In this document: piece by piece, positions 33,554 to 45,617 of the stretch
Numbering within the stretch: the stretch's first letter is position 1
How the letters are laid out: each line of letters begins with the position of its first letter
From: Pseudovirgaria hyperparasitica
Taxonomy: Eukaryota; Ascomycota; Dothideomycetes; Acrospermales; Acrospermaceae
Direction of reading: 5' to 3'
Length of the DNA stretch: 64,000 nt
NCBI RefSeq assembly: GCF_010093815.1
Contig: NW_022985564.1
Location: forward strand, 602,590-666,589
Position numbers and translations under genes: made by a program
Notes under the pieces: generated by a model
Seen by the model: only the letters and a program-made list of their open reading frames with translations
Told to the model about the DNA's origin: nothing
Database searches by the model: none

Positions 33554-36029
33554 ATGGCAACCCAGGGTGAGAATGAAGGTGGTCAATATGGGGTACGATT
33601 CAGTTCTGTAGAGGAACAAATAGAGCCGGCTGCAAATCTCCAACATATAGAGACTCTGACAAACAAGGAGCGTGTCTCAAAGGATGATCTCACCCCAGAA
33701 GCCATACAAGAATTGAAGAATCTGTCAATAACCATGCAAAAGTCACGACTACAGTCAAAGCGAATGGCAGATTATTCCTTCGAGCCTGTGTCACTGCCAG
33801 CATCTAGGGTGAGTAATCACTCGTAGCTTCTCCCACAACAAGACTGCCAACGCATTACTGACTCTGCCCAGGCTCCATCCCCATCTTCCGGTTCTCGAAC
33901 ACCATCACTGAGACAAACAAATTCTCCTTCGAGTGGCTCTCCTGTACCCTCACCGCACAGTGGGTCAATACACTCCCCTCCTCTGACTCCCTCTGGAACA
34001 GCCACTGGTCGGACAGGACCAGGGTCAAGTAGCCTCAAAGGCTTGGTAGAACCAGCCTTGATGACGCCTGAAATTTCTCCCCCTCATGAAGCACCACCAA
34101 CGTCAATGGATGGTACTACGCAGAGGGACGATAGGAGGCCGGCATCAGGGTCTAATTCGCGCCGAGCGTCTCCAAAACCAGACCACCGACACAAGTCTGA
34201 GTCGGACGTCCCCGGTGTTGTATCACCACATCCAAAGCATGTGCCAACTTTCACAGTAGGGGCAGCTGGAGATTCTGTCCCTGCATCTAGGGACGCCAGC
34301 CCTGGCCGAAGCACCCCCGGTGAATCTGGGGCGGACACGCCTATTCAAAGTAGACCATACACGCCCAACGGGGATAAGGACAATCCATACGCCCGCAGTA
34401 GGCGAGGGCCTCAACCTCGCCATGTTGATGGTTTGGAGTCGCGTTTCGTCTTTGCTAAAGAACATGCGGCGCGACGTGGGCATGCTTCGTCCAGCTCAAT
34501 CTCGACTGTTAACGCTGCTCGTGTGTCTGTGAACGAGGCCAGAAAGAAAGATGAGAAGAGATCCAGTGGGTTCTTCGGTAGAAAACATGACCATACTAGT
34601 GAAGAAGACCACAAGGATCACCACGACTCGACCAAAGAACATTCGCACAGCTCAATGTCTGAACTGAAGAGGTTCTTCAAAATAGGTGGTAAACATAAAG
34701 ATAAAAAGTCGTCGTCTAAGCCTTCATCAAGAGCACCTTCACGGCAGCAGTCTCCCGTTCGGGGCTCTAAGTCAGGAACAAAGACTCCTCCAGTGTCAAA
34801 CACAACAACGACGTCAAGTCAGCAAGTCAATGTGCCATTTGCGGACGATCACGGGCTGCAGGACAAGTACGGAAAATTCGGAAAAGTCCTCGGCTCCGGA
34901 GCAGGTGGGTCGGTTCGATTGATGAAGCGAAGTAGTGACGGGGTAACCTTTGCGGTCAAGCAATTTCGGGCAAAACATTCGTACGAGTCGGAGAAGGACT
35001 ACACAAAGAAGGTTACAGGCGAGTTCTGTATTGGATCGACGCTTCACCACGGCAACATCATTGAAACTATGGATCTTGTAAACGAGAAAGGGAACTGGTA
35101 TGTTGTGATGGAATACGCCCCGTTTGACTTGTTTGCAATAGTCATGACAGGGAAGATGGACCGGGCCGAAATAGCATGTTCGACTCTGCAGATTCTAAGC
35201 GGTGTCACATATTTGCATAGTATGGGATTGGCGCACCGAGACCTAAAGCTGGACAATGTGGTGGTTAACGAGCACGGCATCATGAAGATCATTGATTTTG
35301 GTAGCGCTGCTGTATTCCGATATCCGTTTGAAAACGACATTGTTTTGGCCAGCGGTAAGGGATATTTCGTCAAATTGTCGTACACAGCGGTACTGACTCC
35401 AACTAGGTATCGTGGGATCTGATCCTTATTTAGCGCCAGAAGTGTACGACCTGTCCAAGTACGACCCACAGCCGACAGATATTTGGTCACTGGCGATCAT
35501 CTTCTGCTGTATGACGCTCAAACGGTTTCCATGGAAGCAGCCTCGTGTGTCGGACAATTCGTACAAGCTGTTTGTGTCACCTCCGACGAGCGGACCTAGA
35601 ACGGACATTGACACGAGGTCAAACGGAGGTCAATCCGAGCCAACTTCAAGAGCCAATTCGGAGCATCACAAGCATCAAAATAGGAGCGAGAATACGTCGG
35701 CTCCATCGACACGCGATGACAAGCAGGTGGCTTCAGATGGTGCTGCGACGAATTCAACGTCCTCAAACGGCAACTCCCAGCCACCGACAATTACTGGGCC
35801 ATGGCGACTACTGCGTCTCCTACCTCGCGAAAGCCGATATATTATAGGTAAAATGCTGGAAATTGACCCGAAGAAAAGAGCGACGATGGAGGAGGTGTTG
35901 AGCGACAAGTGGATCACGGGCAATGCTGTATGTCGACAAGAGGATGGCGGCCAGATTATACGAGCCTCTGGACATTCGCATACACTGCAACCAGGTGACA
36001 ACGATGCAGCAGCGAAGAAAGCAGCATGA
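33554..36029 (+). CDS. HAL/SAT4-type serine/threonine protein kinase
   Basis: Exons 33554-33808, 33872-35354 and 35407-36029 encode 786 residues. The N-terminal ~410 residues are disordered, Ser/Pro/His/Lys-rich ([30 protein letters not shown]). The kinase domain runs from ~415: glycine loop [11 protein letters not shown] lysine in FAVKQF, catalytic loop HRDLKLDN (~541), DFG as DFGSA, and APE as YLAPEVYD. The ELKRFFK-x-K pre-kinase motif and kinase subtype match yeast Hal4/Sat4 and Hal5, which regulate K+ transport and permease stability. A low-complexity insert (Ser/Thr/Asn-rich) lies within the C-lobe before [10 protein letters not shown]. The last exon ends in AAAKKAA. Confidence 0.93.
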
Positions 36030-37671
36030 AGAGGCAACAGAGAGTGGTACGAACAGCGTCCACGAGCTCGTGGCGGGCATAGAACAAGCGTATATGACGG
36101 ACGGACAACAAGATGGGAGGGCGCACGGAGTACATTGGGTAATGAGCAGTTCTGCAGTCGGGTATTTATTTTGTAGCTTGGCAGGAGGTTATGTCGCATT
36201 CGTCGTATTAATATGGTGCCGGGCAGGAGATTTTGGACATGTATTCTTTCATCTTTCACCTGTCTGTGTGTTGGATGGAGGCCACTGGGGATGTTTATAG
36301 CGTTATATAGAGCATATTTGAGACGGATGTCTGGGGTACCGGACGGCAGTAGAGCGAGCGGGGGCGGAGTGCAGCACTACACCGGTGGTGCAACGACTGT
36401 ATCAGAAGACGCAACTTGCAGCAGGCAGAAAAGTACCGGGACGAGTCTTTTTTTTTTGAGGCAAACAGCAATGCTTGTGCATGGGTTCGTGCGTGCGTGC
36501 GTGTGTTTTGTACTGGGGTATGCTGCTATGTGTGCGTAGCAACGGCGCTTCTATTATCAGATCAGCCACTAGAACCTATCATTGCAGGTGTGATGATGAT
36601 AATGATGATCAGTGAAGGTGATAGTAGCTATTGTTAGTAGTGTTTCGTACTATATATGTATGTATGTGTGTATGCCTGTGTGTATGTCTGTGTGTCTGAA
36701 TGTGAGTAAGTATGTATGCGGCGTCTGGCGCGTGCAGTCTGGAACGGTTCGTGCTGGATTAGGTGCGCGCGCCAAACCAATGACAAGCGGGCGATTGGTC
36801 GTCAGTCGGTGGGCGCAACAGCCAAGGCCAGAACCGTGAAGATAAGATCATCCTATTGTACTCTGTGTATTGTGTGCTTGTTCAGTTGTAGTTGTGCCAA
36901 TGATAATAATCAGCGCAGCACGAAGCAACCCGCGGTCGGCGTCGAGGGAAGAGGGGGGGTGCTTTGCAGGAGTGGCAGGGCTTGCAGGGGCTTTTTCCAC
37001 CATGCATTGTGCATTTGGCGCTCGGACCAATGGCGTTGCGTGGGTCTATCTCTTGCTCCAACACACGTTTGACGTTTGCTGCCTTCAACTGGTTCAAAAC
37101 ATCTGCTTCTCCCCGCCAGAACTCTCTCACTTTCTCCATATCCTTCATGTTCGTCTCTACTCTAGGCCTGGCCGCCTACGAAATCATATCCTAAGCTTGC
37201 CACTGTCTCAGTCTGGGCCCTGCCTTGACGCTTGCTTGTAGACAAATCTTTTTTTTTCTGCTCCTGTCCACAATGGTACGCCATCTTTCTGCACCGCTCT
37301 ACGTCAATAGCGTGGGTGATAAAATACCTTTGATCCCCGGCTTCAAGACGTCTGCTGGTATGTGGCCATCTCCTCGTTCAATTCGTCTTGTTGCTCCTAC
37401 TATCTTGCCTATTGGTCGTTGGTACCTAGCATTGTGTACTATATCATAGCCGAGCCGCAGCGTGCAACCGTCAAATAGTCGCAACCTCTAGCTGCCCAAA
37501 CTTCAATCCTCGAAATATACCTGCTCACACAAGGCCTCGATAGTTTTCCTCACATCTCTATCCGCAAATCTACGAATCCCGGACGACGAGCTGTACCCTA
37601 CACCCATATCTACCCCCTCATTTCGCGGCTCCGACGCGATTCCTCTGCCTTCACTGTCCTCACTCTCCGCC
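36030..37671. other. Intergenic with microsatellites and GNAT leader
   Basis: 1.64 kb, tandem orientation. A TATG/TGTG-type repeat lies at 36651-36698. The stretch before 37672 is C/T-rich, as in a leader. An ATG followed directly by GTACGC at 37273 could mark an upstream 5'-UTR exon boundary. No supported gene. Confidence 0.5.
36651..36698. repeat. TATG/TGTG microsatellite
   Basis: Degenerate (TATG)/(TGTG) run in the 3' flank of the kinase. Confidence 0.8.
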
Positions 37672-38492
37672 ATGACACTGCCACACGAAGCTTCTGTCGC
37701 AGATGCACAGGCACTCAACGACCCTCTTGATGCTCCCGCTCCGTCTCCACTCGCTGATGTTCCCGAACTGACCACTTACACCGCCAAATCGCATGAAGAT
37801 CGCGTGGCAGCACTCAAATTGGTTGCAGACAGCATTGCGGAGCAACGAAATGCAACCTCTCGCTCTATCATCTACAATCCAACCATCCTTTCAATCTACG
37901 CAGCGATTGTCGGATTTGGCGTGCGGTACTTTTATGATGGCTTCGACACTCTCCCCGTTATCATAACGACGCTGATCGGAGCGACAATGACGGCATTGAT
38001 TGCCGTACGGTGGTTTGCTGGGCCTTATATTGACCTGGCGGAGAAGATTGGCTGGGACTGGTTGGGCGAGGATCAGATGATAATCACAAAGTGGGGAGAC
38101 AAGGTGATCGGCACTGTGATAATTGGTTGGGCGCGGCCGGGAAGCCCGAATGGAAGCAAGAAAGAGAAGAAGAAGAACGAGAAGAGGAAATGGGGTGTTG
38201 TGCGAGCTTGGACTGTGGCCGTCAAGTACCGCGGCAAGGGTGTGGCCAAGGCGCTTCTGGAGGATGCGGTGCAGGAGGTGAAAAAGCAGGGTGGAGAAGG
38301 AATTGAATTCTCAGATGAGCATGCGAGTACGTTGTAGAGATCACCCCTATGCTTGGTTGCTAACAAAGTCTAGATCACCACAGAGTTCTTCCTACATATT
38401 TCAATAAGGGCATCGATGCGGATGAGCAGCGCGCATTCGACCTCCTGCACGCCCTCTCGAGCATCAAAGGCACATTCAAGAATCGCCGATAA
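37672..38492 (+). CDS. Membrane-associated GNAT-family N-acetyltransferase
   Basis: Exons 37672-38326 and 38374-38492 (47-nt intron, GTACGT...TAG, CTAAC branch) encode 257 residues. Two adjacent hydrophobic segments (TILSIYAAIVGFGVRYFY and PVIITTLIGATMTALIAVRW, ~80-125) form a membrane hairpin. After a Lys/Glu-rich loop (KKEKKKNEKRK) comes the acetyl-CoA-binding motif A: VKYRGKGVAKALLEDAVQ, with the R-G-x-G-x-A pattern. The C-terminal NHHRVLPTYFNKG fits motif B of GNATs. The layout resembles fungal NAT8-like membrane acetyltransferases, but the substrate cannot be read from sequence. Confidence 0.85.
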
Positions 38493-41400
38493 TCTTAGAC
38501 GCACACTATGAGGAGCGCCATAGATCCATATGACGCCATCGACGAATCTCCTTTGGCCGACTCAACGTTCCCACACGCTGTAATTCGGACCATACAATAA
38601 ACGAATCTACTAGAGAACACCGAGTAATCTTCCCATATCTGACTCGGCATATACAATGATACCCCTCGGTCCATGTTGGATCGGCATTTTTTGTTGTAAC
38701 GGACGACACCCACATATATTTATATATTAGATAGATGATTGGACATGAATGACACGTATAATTCAGAACTCGGTCCTTCTTTTTGTCTGCGGCGCTCCAG
38801 GTTTTAATTTTGGTGGGTTTCTGTTTCAGGCTTTTCAGCTGCCTTGTTGCGCGTCAAACTCCGGCCTGTTCTGGCCCCACAGAGCTGCGGCGTCAGCAGC
38901 GCCTAAGAGAAAATTTTAGGTCTCCACAAACACAGTACCATCGATCAATAGCATTCGATACCAGACAAGGAAGGAGAAGAAACCCCCAAAAAATGCAAAT
39001 GCCTTGACCCATTAGGATGGCTTTTGTAATTGGCTATTGACTGAGGATATGAGATATGGTCCGACGAGAGCGTGCCGCTGTGTAGATATATATATATATA
39101 TATGTATGTATGCATGACGCATGCGTGGTGGATGTGATGGGATGATATTACTCGGCGGCGCAGCACCATATCTAACATCTAATCAGATCCAGTGCCAATA
39201 GGTATAATGTTATAATGAATAAATGCAGTGTAGTATAGTCTTGCCAATGAGACTTGTAGGTGTCGTCGGGTGTCGTCGGCGGGTGTCGGGTGTCGGATGT
39301 TTGGTGTCGGGTTCTTCGCCTTGCTGGGTCACTGTCTAAGATTGCGGGATCCATAGGTTGCGTGCGCCGGCACTTAGGCACGTGGTAATTAGACGGGCAC
39401 TCCGTAATGGACTCGGGAGGCACCTAAAATATAGCAGAGCGCCCTGTGCTGTAAAGCACGATGGATTGATAAGAGCGATGGGTTTGGTAGTAGGAGTGAT
39501 AATGCGAATAAGCTCTCCCTAAGTATCCACCAATGCCTGCTAGAGTAATACCGCTAGTTATGGATACGAAACATGACATGATTGTATATAAAACGTATTC
39601 ATCAAGCTAGACGAAGATACGGCGTGCTTAGTTGTGGTGTGGTGTGGTGTGGTTTGTCGGGCATGGATAATGCATGGTTGATGCGGTGGTTGAATGGTTG
39701 AATGGTTGGTCAGATTGTTGTTCGTCAGATGATCGTCCTCGACGGACTGGCACGGCGTGTATTGTGGTCTGGTAGCTGATTGTATCTTATCTCACTCCAT
39801 ACGCCGTTCTGATGTGCGTTGTGATCTTCGCCATGACGCTGACACTGACGCTTACGCTGTGTTGGGATCTATGCGTCAAATACTAGATTGGATGCATACA
39901 GATCCAGTACCAGTACCAGACTTGAAAATCAAAGCAACGTGAGTCGTTACTTTGACGCATATCTTATCATGTGCGAAAATCCGGACTCTCACAGATCCTA
40001 GCAATCCGTACAAACCAACCACTCTGCTGTGCACTGACCATTCATCCGACACAACGCCTCGTATAATGTATCTATTCATATCTCTCTCTCACATTTACGC
40101 TCACAAGGCTACCTTGCAAAAGAAGTAGCGCAGCGACAAGCAGTATATCTTGATTTTGCATCAGAGCATATCGTAAAATCCGAACAACAATATTGCACGT
40201 CCAAGGATGCACATTATGGCCCCGCGTCGTTGGAACGTGGACCCCACGTCATGGGGTGTGGTGTGTGTGGTATGGATGGCGGGGAAGTGCGCAGGGTTTT
40301 TGCTTATCGGTTCGGATCACTCCCATGCATGATGCATGATACGTATGGGTGTACACCGAAGCGGATAATACGCGCGTGGTGAGATGTGGGTACGTCACTG
40401 TGCGAGATCGGCTGCGTGGTTGGTTTGTTACCTCGTGTATATATTAGGTCGCTGTACGCACGGAAGACAGCTTGGTTCTGGCTTTTGTTCGGTTCATGTA
40501 GCCGGATAAGCAGACTGTCAGGTGGTATAAAGTGGAGGGCGAATGCGATACTATAGATATATCACGCACTAGCTAGCACGCCTGGCATGGACGGGCGTGA
40601 ACGCCTGTGATCGACGACAAGGCCAACCCCTGAGCCCTGGCCTCGCTCATATAACCCCTGGCATGACGGTAGATATGCCGAACGTTAAAGGTTAGACATG
40701 GCATTAGCACGTATGGGTATGAATGCGACTGGTGCAGAACTTGATTAGCACGGACCTTTTTTTCTTTATATTAACGATGTGTGTTTCTTTGGTAGTTTGT
40801 TTATCGACGACGGCACAGGCTGTGATGTGCACCGCGACTTGTACTGTACATGGTACAGAGTTTCCGAGTAAATCGCGCTTCTGGAGAAATATGGATAGAT
40901 GGAGGGAGAAGATGCTAGAGGAGGAGATAGTGATGAGTGGTAGAAGTCGGGTTGGACGCATAAACCTCTCGGACCGGATATATGACTATGTCTAATCTTC
41001 GTACATTGCGCTGAACTAACGCTAGAGCATAATTAACTTATTTACCTCGAATGGGCAGGTTCGTCATCCGAAGCTGTATGGCCAGTAACGTCAAGTCTGA
41101 GACAATGGCTTGCACATTTCAATGTTTTCAAGATCAGACTATAGCTGGCGTACCATTAACCGGTGAGAAGCGAAGATACTGGCTGGTACGGACGTCGCTG
41201 GCTCAGGGTTGGTATCGAGAGAGGCAAGGACGGGCGCCTCTCATGCAGCATCGTCCGAACATTCGCAAGTATCAATGGTTTCTTAGACTTACTATTGATA
41301 TCTCCTTAACGGAACGACGAATGTGTTGACAACGTTGTTGAGAATTTCGGTATGCGCAACGCCATGTCCATGAGCCGTCAATGACGATAGATTCTCGACT

Positions 41401-41952
41401 GGGCTGGTGCACCTATTACCAACATGCTTTGTCTGATACAGCACCGGGCGCAACTTGCAGGTAGTTTACCAATAGTTGCTACGACTAGGTGACCTGTACA
41501 AATTCCTGTTGCAAATGGCAAAACATTCGTGGCTGACAGGCGGAGGTCGAAGGCACTCAGAGACAGATCTAGACCCTGACACTAGCATCATCATGCTAGC
41601 TACAACGCGTATCGGACCTAGTTATGCGCCGTGAGTAGCCTAGACCTGCACCACGTCTAATCTCCACCAGTCGCTTCGGGCATCGTGGGCGGAGCCTTAT
41701 GTTTACATTTAACCGCTTTTGGAATGACATGTCCACGCCCGTATCCGTCTCTAAACTTCATAGCTATGGTAGCTGTACGCTAGACAGTCATTCGGAACCC
41801 CCGTTGATCCACGATGGCAGAATTTTTAAGAGAACTAGGAATCTGGATTTGTAGCCCGTACGTCTTCACCACCAGTCTTTCCCTACAAGTGTTCAAGTCG
41901 CTCTTTCAGTGTCCTTTTGTGTCTCTCATTCTTGTGTGCCCATATTGCTACG
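38493..41952. other. Gene-poor region of 3.5 kb
   Basis: No gene I can support on either strand. Simple repeats are frequent: a TA/TATG run at 39087-39110, GTGTCGTCGG-type repeats at 39258-39311, GTGGT repeats at 39634-39653 and GGTTGAAT repeats at 39687-39708. The right end must contain the promoter of the PAN-domain protein. Confidence 0.55.
39258..39311. repeat. GTGTCG-rich short repeat cluster
   Basis: Tandem variants of GTGTCGTCGG and GTGTCGGGT. Further GTGGT and GGTTGAAT runs follow 350-450 bp downstream. Confidence 0.7.
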
Positions 41953-43457
41953 ATGCAAAGTCTCCTTCTGCTGCTTACGGCCGTTTTGGCTGTAGCATCC
42001 CCTTTTCCAGATATCGAAAAACGTCACAACACGCCCACTCCGCAATCCCTTATTTGTGGGAAAGTAGGCTACGACAAGCACAATCCAAGTGCATTCCTCG
42101 TTGATCACAAGCACACGTCTCTGAAAAGATGTAAGAAGCTCTGCCTGTCCAATACGGACTGTGAGAGCTTTGCATACGATACAGAGAATTGTCTACTTTA
42201 TAAATCTGGTCTGGTAGAGAACTTTCATGCCGCCAGGGGGAGCTCCCACCGATTCTTTGATATAAATTGCTCGTTTCCTAGTACCGCTTCCAAGTCCTGT
42301 TATAGAACTTCTTCGACGGTGATTACGATATCGCGTGGAGTATCAACTACGTCTCTGGCGATTTCGACTCCCAGCCCTGTTGTGTCTTCTTCGAGTCTGT
42401 CGAGCTCCTCTTCAGGGCATGTTTACATCCGACTAGTCGTGTGCTAAATGTGGAATATAAGCTAACAGCTTATAGAATCTCGTTATCAGTCTCTACGCCT
42501 CTACTGTCTTCGTCGTCTGTTTCCGTCGTCTCGTCGTCTTCGACTCCTTTCTTAACTTCTTCCGATGTCTTGTCAACTCCTACCCAATCACCGTCCGGGT
42601 TGTCAACAACCTCCAGCGACGTTCTTTCCTCATCCCCCTCTCCTGATAGTTCCATGTCTAGTACACCCGAATCATCTTCAGAGACACCAATCTCTACTCC
42701 AGAGCCTACTTCTGAGACTCCAACTCCGACGCCGCAGTCTCCCACAGAGACGCCAACACCTACCCCAGAAACCCCAGTTGAGTCCTCGTCAAGCGAAACT
42801 CCTACTCCGAGCGCGACACCAACTCCTGCACTCCCAGCCGGCTGCACTCTAATTGATGTGATCCCAGTCGCTACCAATGCTGTTGTTCAAGGCGGCTTCG
42901 AAGGCTTTGTAAGCTCCACGAACAGCCCACCATGGTCCCGCGCCAACAGCTTTGCTGTGTTCTACAGTCTCGCATCCTTCGCACGCGAGGGCAAAGCCTT
43001 TGCGTATGTCACTCTTTCTCCTCATCTGTATCCGCGCCGCTAATACTCTAGCAGTCTCCTCCAAAGCCCTTCCTCTCCCACCTCTGCGTCCGAAGTCTCC
43101 GTCTTCCAAACGCTCTCGAAACTCGACACCACAAATTCATACACCTTCACCTTCTATTACCGGCCATATGTCCTGGATGCGTACTATAACGCGGCTAACC
43201 CGGCGTACGTGGCTGTCTACCTGGATGATGTGCAGATTGCACGCGCGCCCATTACGGCGCGCAGTGTTCCGTATCTGCCATTCACTGTGACGGGGATTGT
43301 GCCTGCGTCACAGAATCCGGTATTTAAAATCAAGTGGGAGGACCACCGCCCGCAGAGTGCATATTCGAATTCGCAGATACTGATCGATTCGGTCAGTTTG
43401 GTAAATGAGCGTGTTGCGGCGCCTTATAAGGAGGTATCTTGTCCGGCAGGTCGGTAG
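41953..43457 (+). CDS. Secreted PAN/Apple-domain protein with S/T/P-rich stalk
   Basis: Exons 41953-42416, 42476-43003 and 43052-43457 encode 465 residues. The signal peptide MQSLLLLLTAVLAVA is followed by a Kex2-like site, IEKR (residue ~24). Residues ~35-112 form a PAN/Apple-like module with paired cysteines (RCKKLCLSNTDCESFAYD, CLLY, INCSF). A long Ser/Thr/Pro stalk (repeats of SETPTPTP) is probably O-glycosylated. The last ~175 residues look like a beta-sandwich, carbohydrate-binding-type domain (GFEG near the start, FTFYYRPYVLDAYYN, VYLDDVQIARAP, ILIDSVSLVNE). Intron 1 appears to be GC-AG (GG|GCATGT...TATAG), the only option I found that keeps frame and has good splice context. Likely a cell-wall or extracellular binding protein. 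Confidence 0.85.
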
Positions 43458-43864
43458 GTATGATAAATACCAACAGTTGTGTTTATAGTATAGGCCTGAC
43501 CGCCTTTCGGAGGTCAACTTTTGGTTTTCCATTCATTTTCTTCTGACTGTATATATTGCAAGTTGAAAGCATAATGGATCTAGAATAAGATCTAAATATA
43601 GAACATAAGCTAGTAATTCGTACTATATAACACACCAGCACTAGCTTCATGGGAGAAGGGTCTAAATTCAATATCTAGGTCTATCTTGATAAATTTCATT
43701 ATACATGTCTATTAGAACCAATTTGCTCAAGTATACTGAGATGATGGATGAATGAGACAGTTATGGAAAAGCAGTTATCGAAAGGCATTTGTGGTAAAAA
43801 AGTAAATTCTTCTTCTCATCAAAATAAACAGCGCTTACTCTGGATTGATCACTGGTCAACGGCA
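43458..43864. other. Intergenic, convergent 3' ends
   Basis: 407 AT-rich bases; nothing beyond probable 3' UTRs. Confidence 0.55.
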
Positions 43865-45617
43865 TCACTGTTTCTTCTCTCTCACAGACCGCCATGGTAT
43901 AAGTAGACTTCCCACCATAGTGGCACATCCAAGTGCAATAGCCAGAGACCACGTCGTAGTCAAGCTCTTACTCACTCCCTCCAATACCTCTACAAGTCTT
44001 TCAGGAGCCACCCCATCCATGATCCCATTCAGCCCTGTCTGCGCGATATATGCCGGCGTCAACCCAGGCACAACATCCTGCAGCCTACGGGTAAGCTCAT
44101 TTGAAAAAATGACTTGTGCAATCGCAATGAACACGGCTGGCCCGATGCTCTGCCCGAACAAAATGATGCCAATGCCTAGATTGATGTCGGCTGCACTGAG
44201 CATGACCTGGACGGCTGCTTGGGGCCCTTGGAACCCAATCCCGCCACTGAAGCCGAGCAGGCCTGGGTATATGATGAATTTAGCGAAGGAGGTGTTAAGG
44301 TCGTAGGTGGTGATGAGGCCTGCGGCGATGGGCATGAGGATGGAGGCGAAGATCATGAAGGGTGACCAGTAGCCGAATGTTGTGGTGCCGATACCTTGCA
44401 GAACGAGGCCTATCAGCATGCCGGCAAGGATGGGGGCCATGAGGTAGCCGCTGCTGGCTGGAGACTGTTGTATATGTAAGCAGATAGACGTACACAAGGG
44501 ACGGGAATTGAGCCGGACCTTATTCTGTACAATCTGATAGTATATTGGAAGGTACCATTCCAGGACATTAGTCATGGAGTTTGTGCACATTGTGAAGAAG
44601 AATCCCGCCATTACGGTGCGGTTCTTGATGATTCGGAAGGGAAGGACGGCAGAGTCTCCGCGGCGGTATTGGTTGTATAGGAAAGCTGTGAGCAGAACGA
44701 CGGATACGACGAAGAGCCCTATCACTCTCCCATCCGACCACGGATACTTCACTCCTGCCCAAGACAGAGTGACAAAAAGAGTTGTCAAGCAAGGAATTAG
44801 GAGACAGTTACTGACGAGATCCAGCTCTTTGATCTTCTCTGCCAGCGTGAGATTATCTTCAACGCACGTTCTAGGGTCTGAGAAGATGAAGACGAGAAGC
44901 ATAAGTGCTATGCCGCCAATGGGCAGTGATATCCTAGGAAATGTCAGCATTACTTATCTCTTCTGCAAAAGTTCACACCTACCAGAAACACCATCTCCAC
45001 CCCACGGACTGCGTCAATGCCCCCCCAATAATCGGCGCACTTATTATAGCACATGACTCCATGGCCGCCATCAAGCCAGCAAACAATGGCCTCCTATGCA
45101 GCGGTACAATATGCACCAAGACTGCAAAGCAACCCGACATTTCGCCCGCAAATCCAACCCCTGACAGGGCCCGTCCGAGGATAAATACAATCGACGAAGG
45201 TGCCAAAGCGCAGGTCATCGCCCCGATCAGGAAGATAATGTTGTTGAATATCAACACCCCTTTGATCGGAAACAGTCGATATGCCTTCGCAAACCCGAAT
45301 TGGAATGCGCACGAGCAGAGCCTGAAGGCGGATGAGTACCAGCCCACGTCCGTCACGGTCTTGAATTCGTCGGTGATGCTGGGTACGGCAGTGGCGACGA
45401 TGTTAGCGTCGAGACCACCTAGAATGAGTATGACCCAGAGTGTGATTGTTATGAACCAGAATTTGGTGCCGGTTGGGTACGTTGGCTCTTCAGGGGGCGT
45501 CGATGCACTGCTGAGTGATGGACATTCTTCCAGTGTCTTGTCAGAGGCCAACGTTGATCGATCTTCCTCGTATTTTTCCTGGGTAGAGAGGGTTTCTGGT
45601 ACAGTTTCTGTCGCCAT
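43865..45617 (-). CDS. MFS multidrug exporter, 14-TM DHA2 type
   Basis: Three exons on minus, 45617-44983, 44933-44519 and 44464-43865, give 549 residues. After a hydrophilic N-terminus the first helix ends in motif C-like GGLDANIVATAVPSITDEF. Next come VGWYSSAFRLCSCAFQFGFAKAY, the LGRALSGVGFAG antiporter segment and ISAPIIGGALTQSVGWRWCFWI. These mark the DHA2 drug:H+ antiporter family, which includes fungal metabolite and toxin efflux pumps. Intron 2 (54 nt) contains no stop and is a multiple of three; it is called an intron because splicing restores IVQNK|SPASSGYLMAP, the conserved family sequence. No biosynthetic gene cluster is visible nearby, so the substrate is unknown. Confidence 0.92.

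Noticed and set aside
43865-45617. Secondary-metabolite cluster around the MFS exporter
   Set aside because: No polyketide synthase, NRPS, terpene or tailoring genes are visible on either side within the window.
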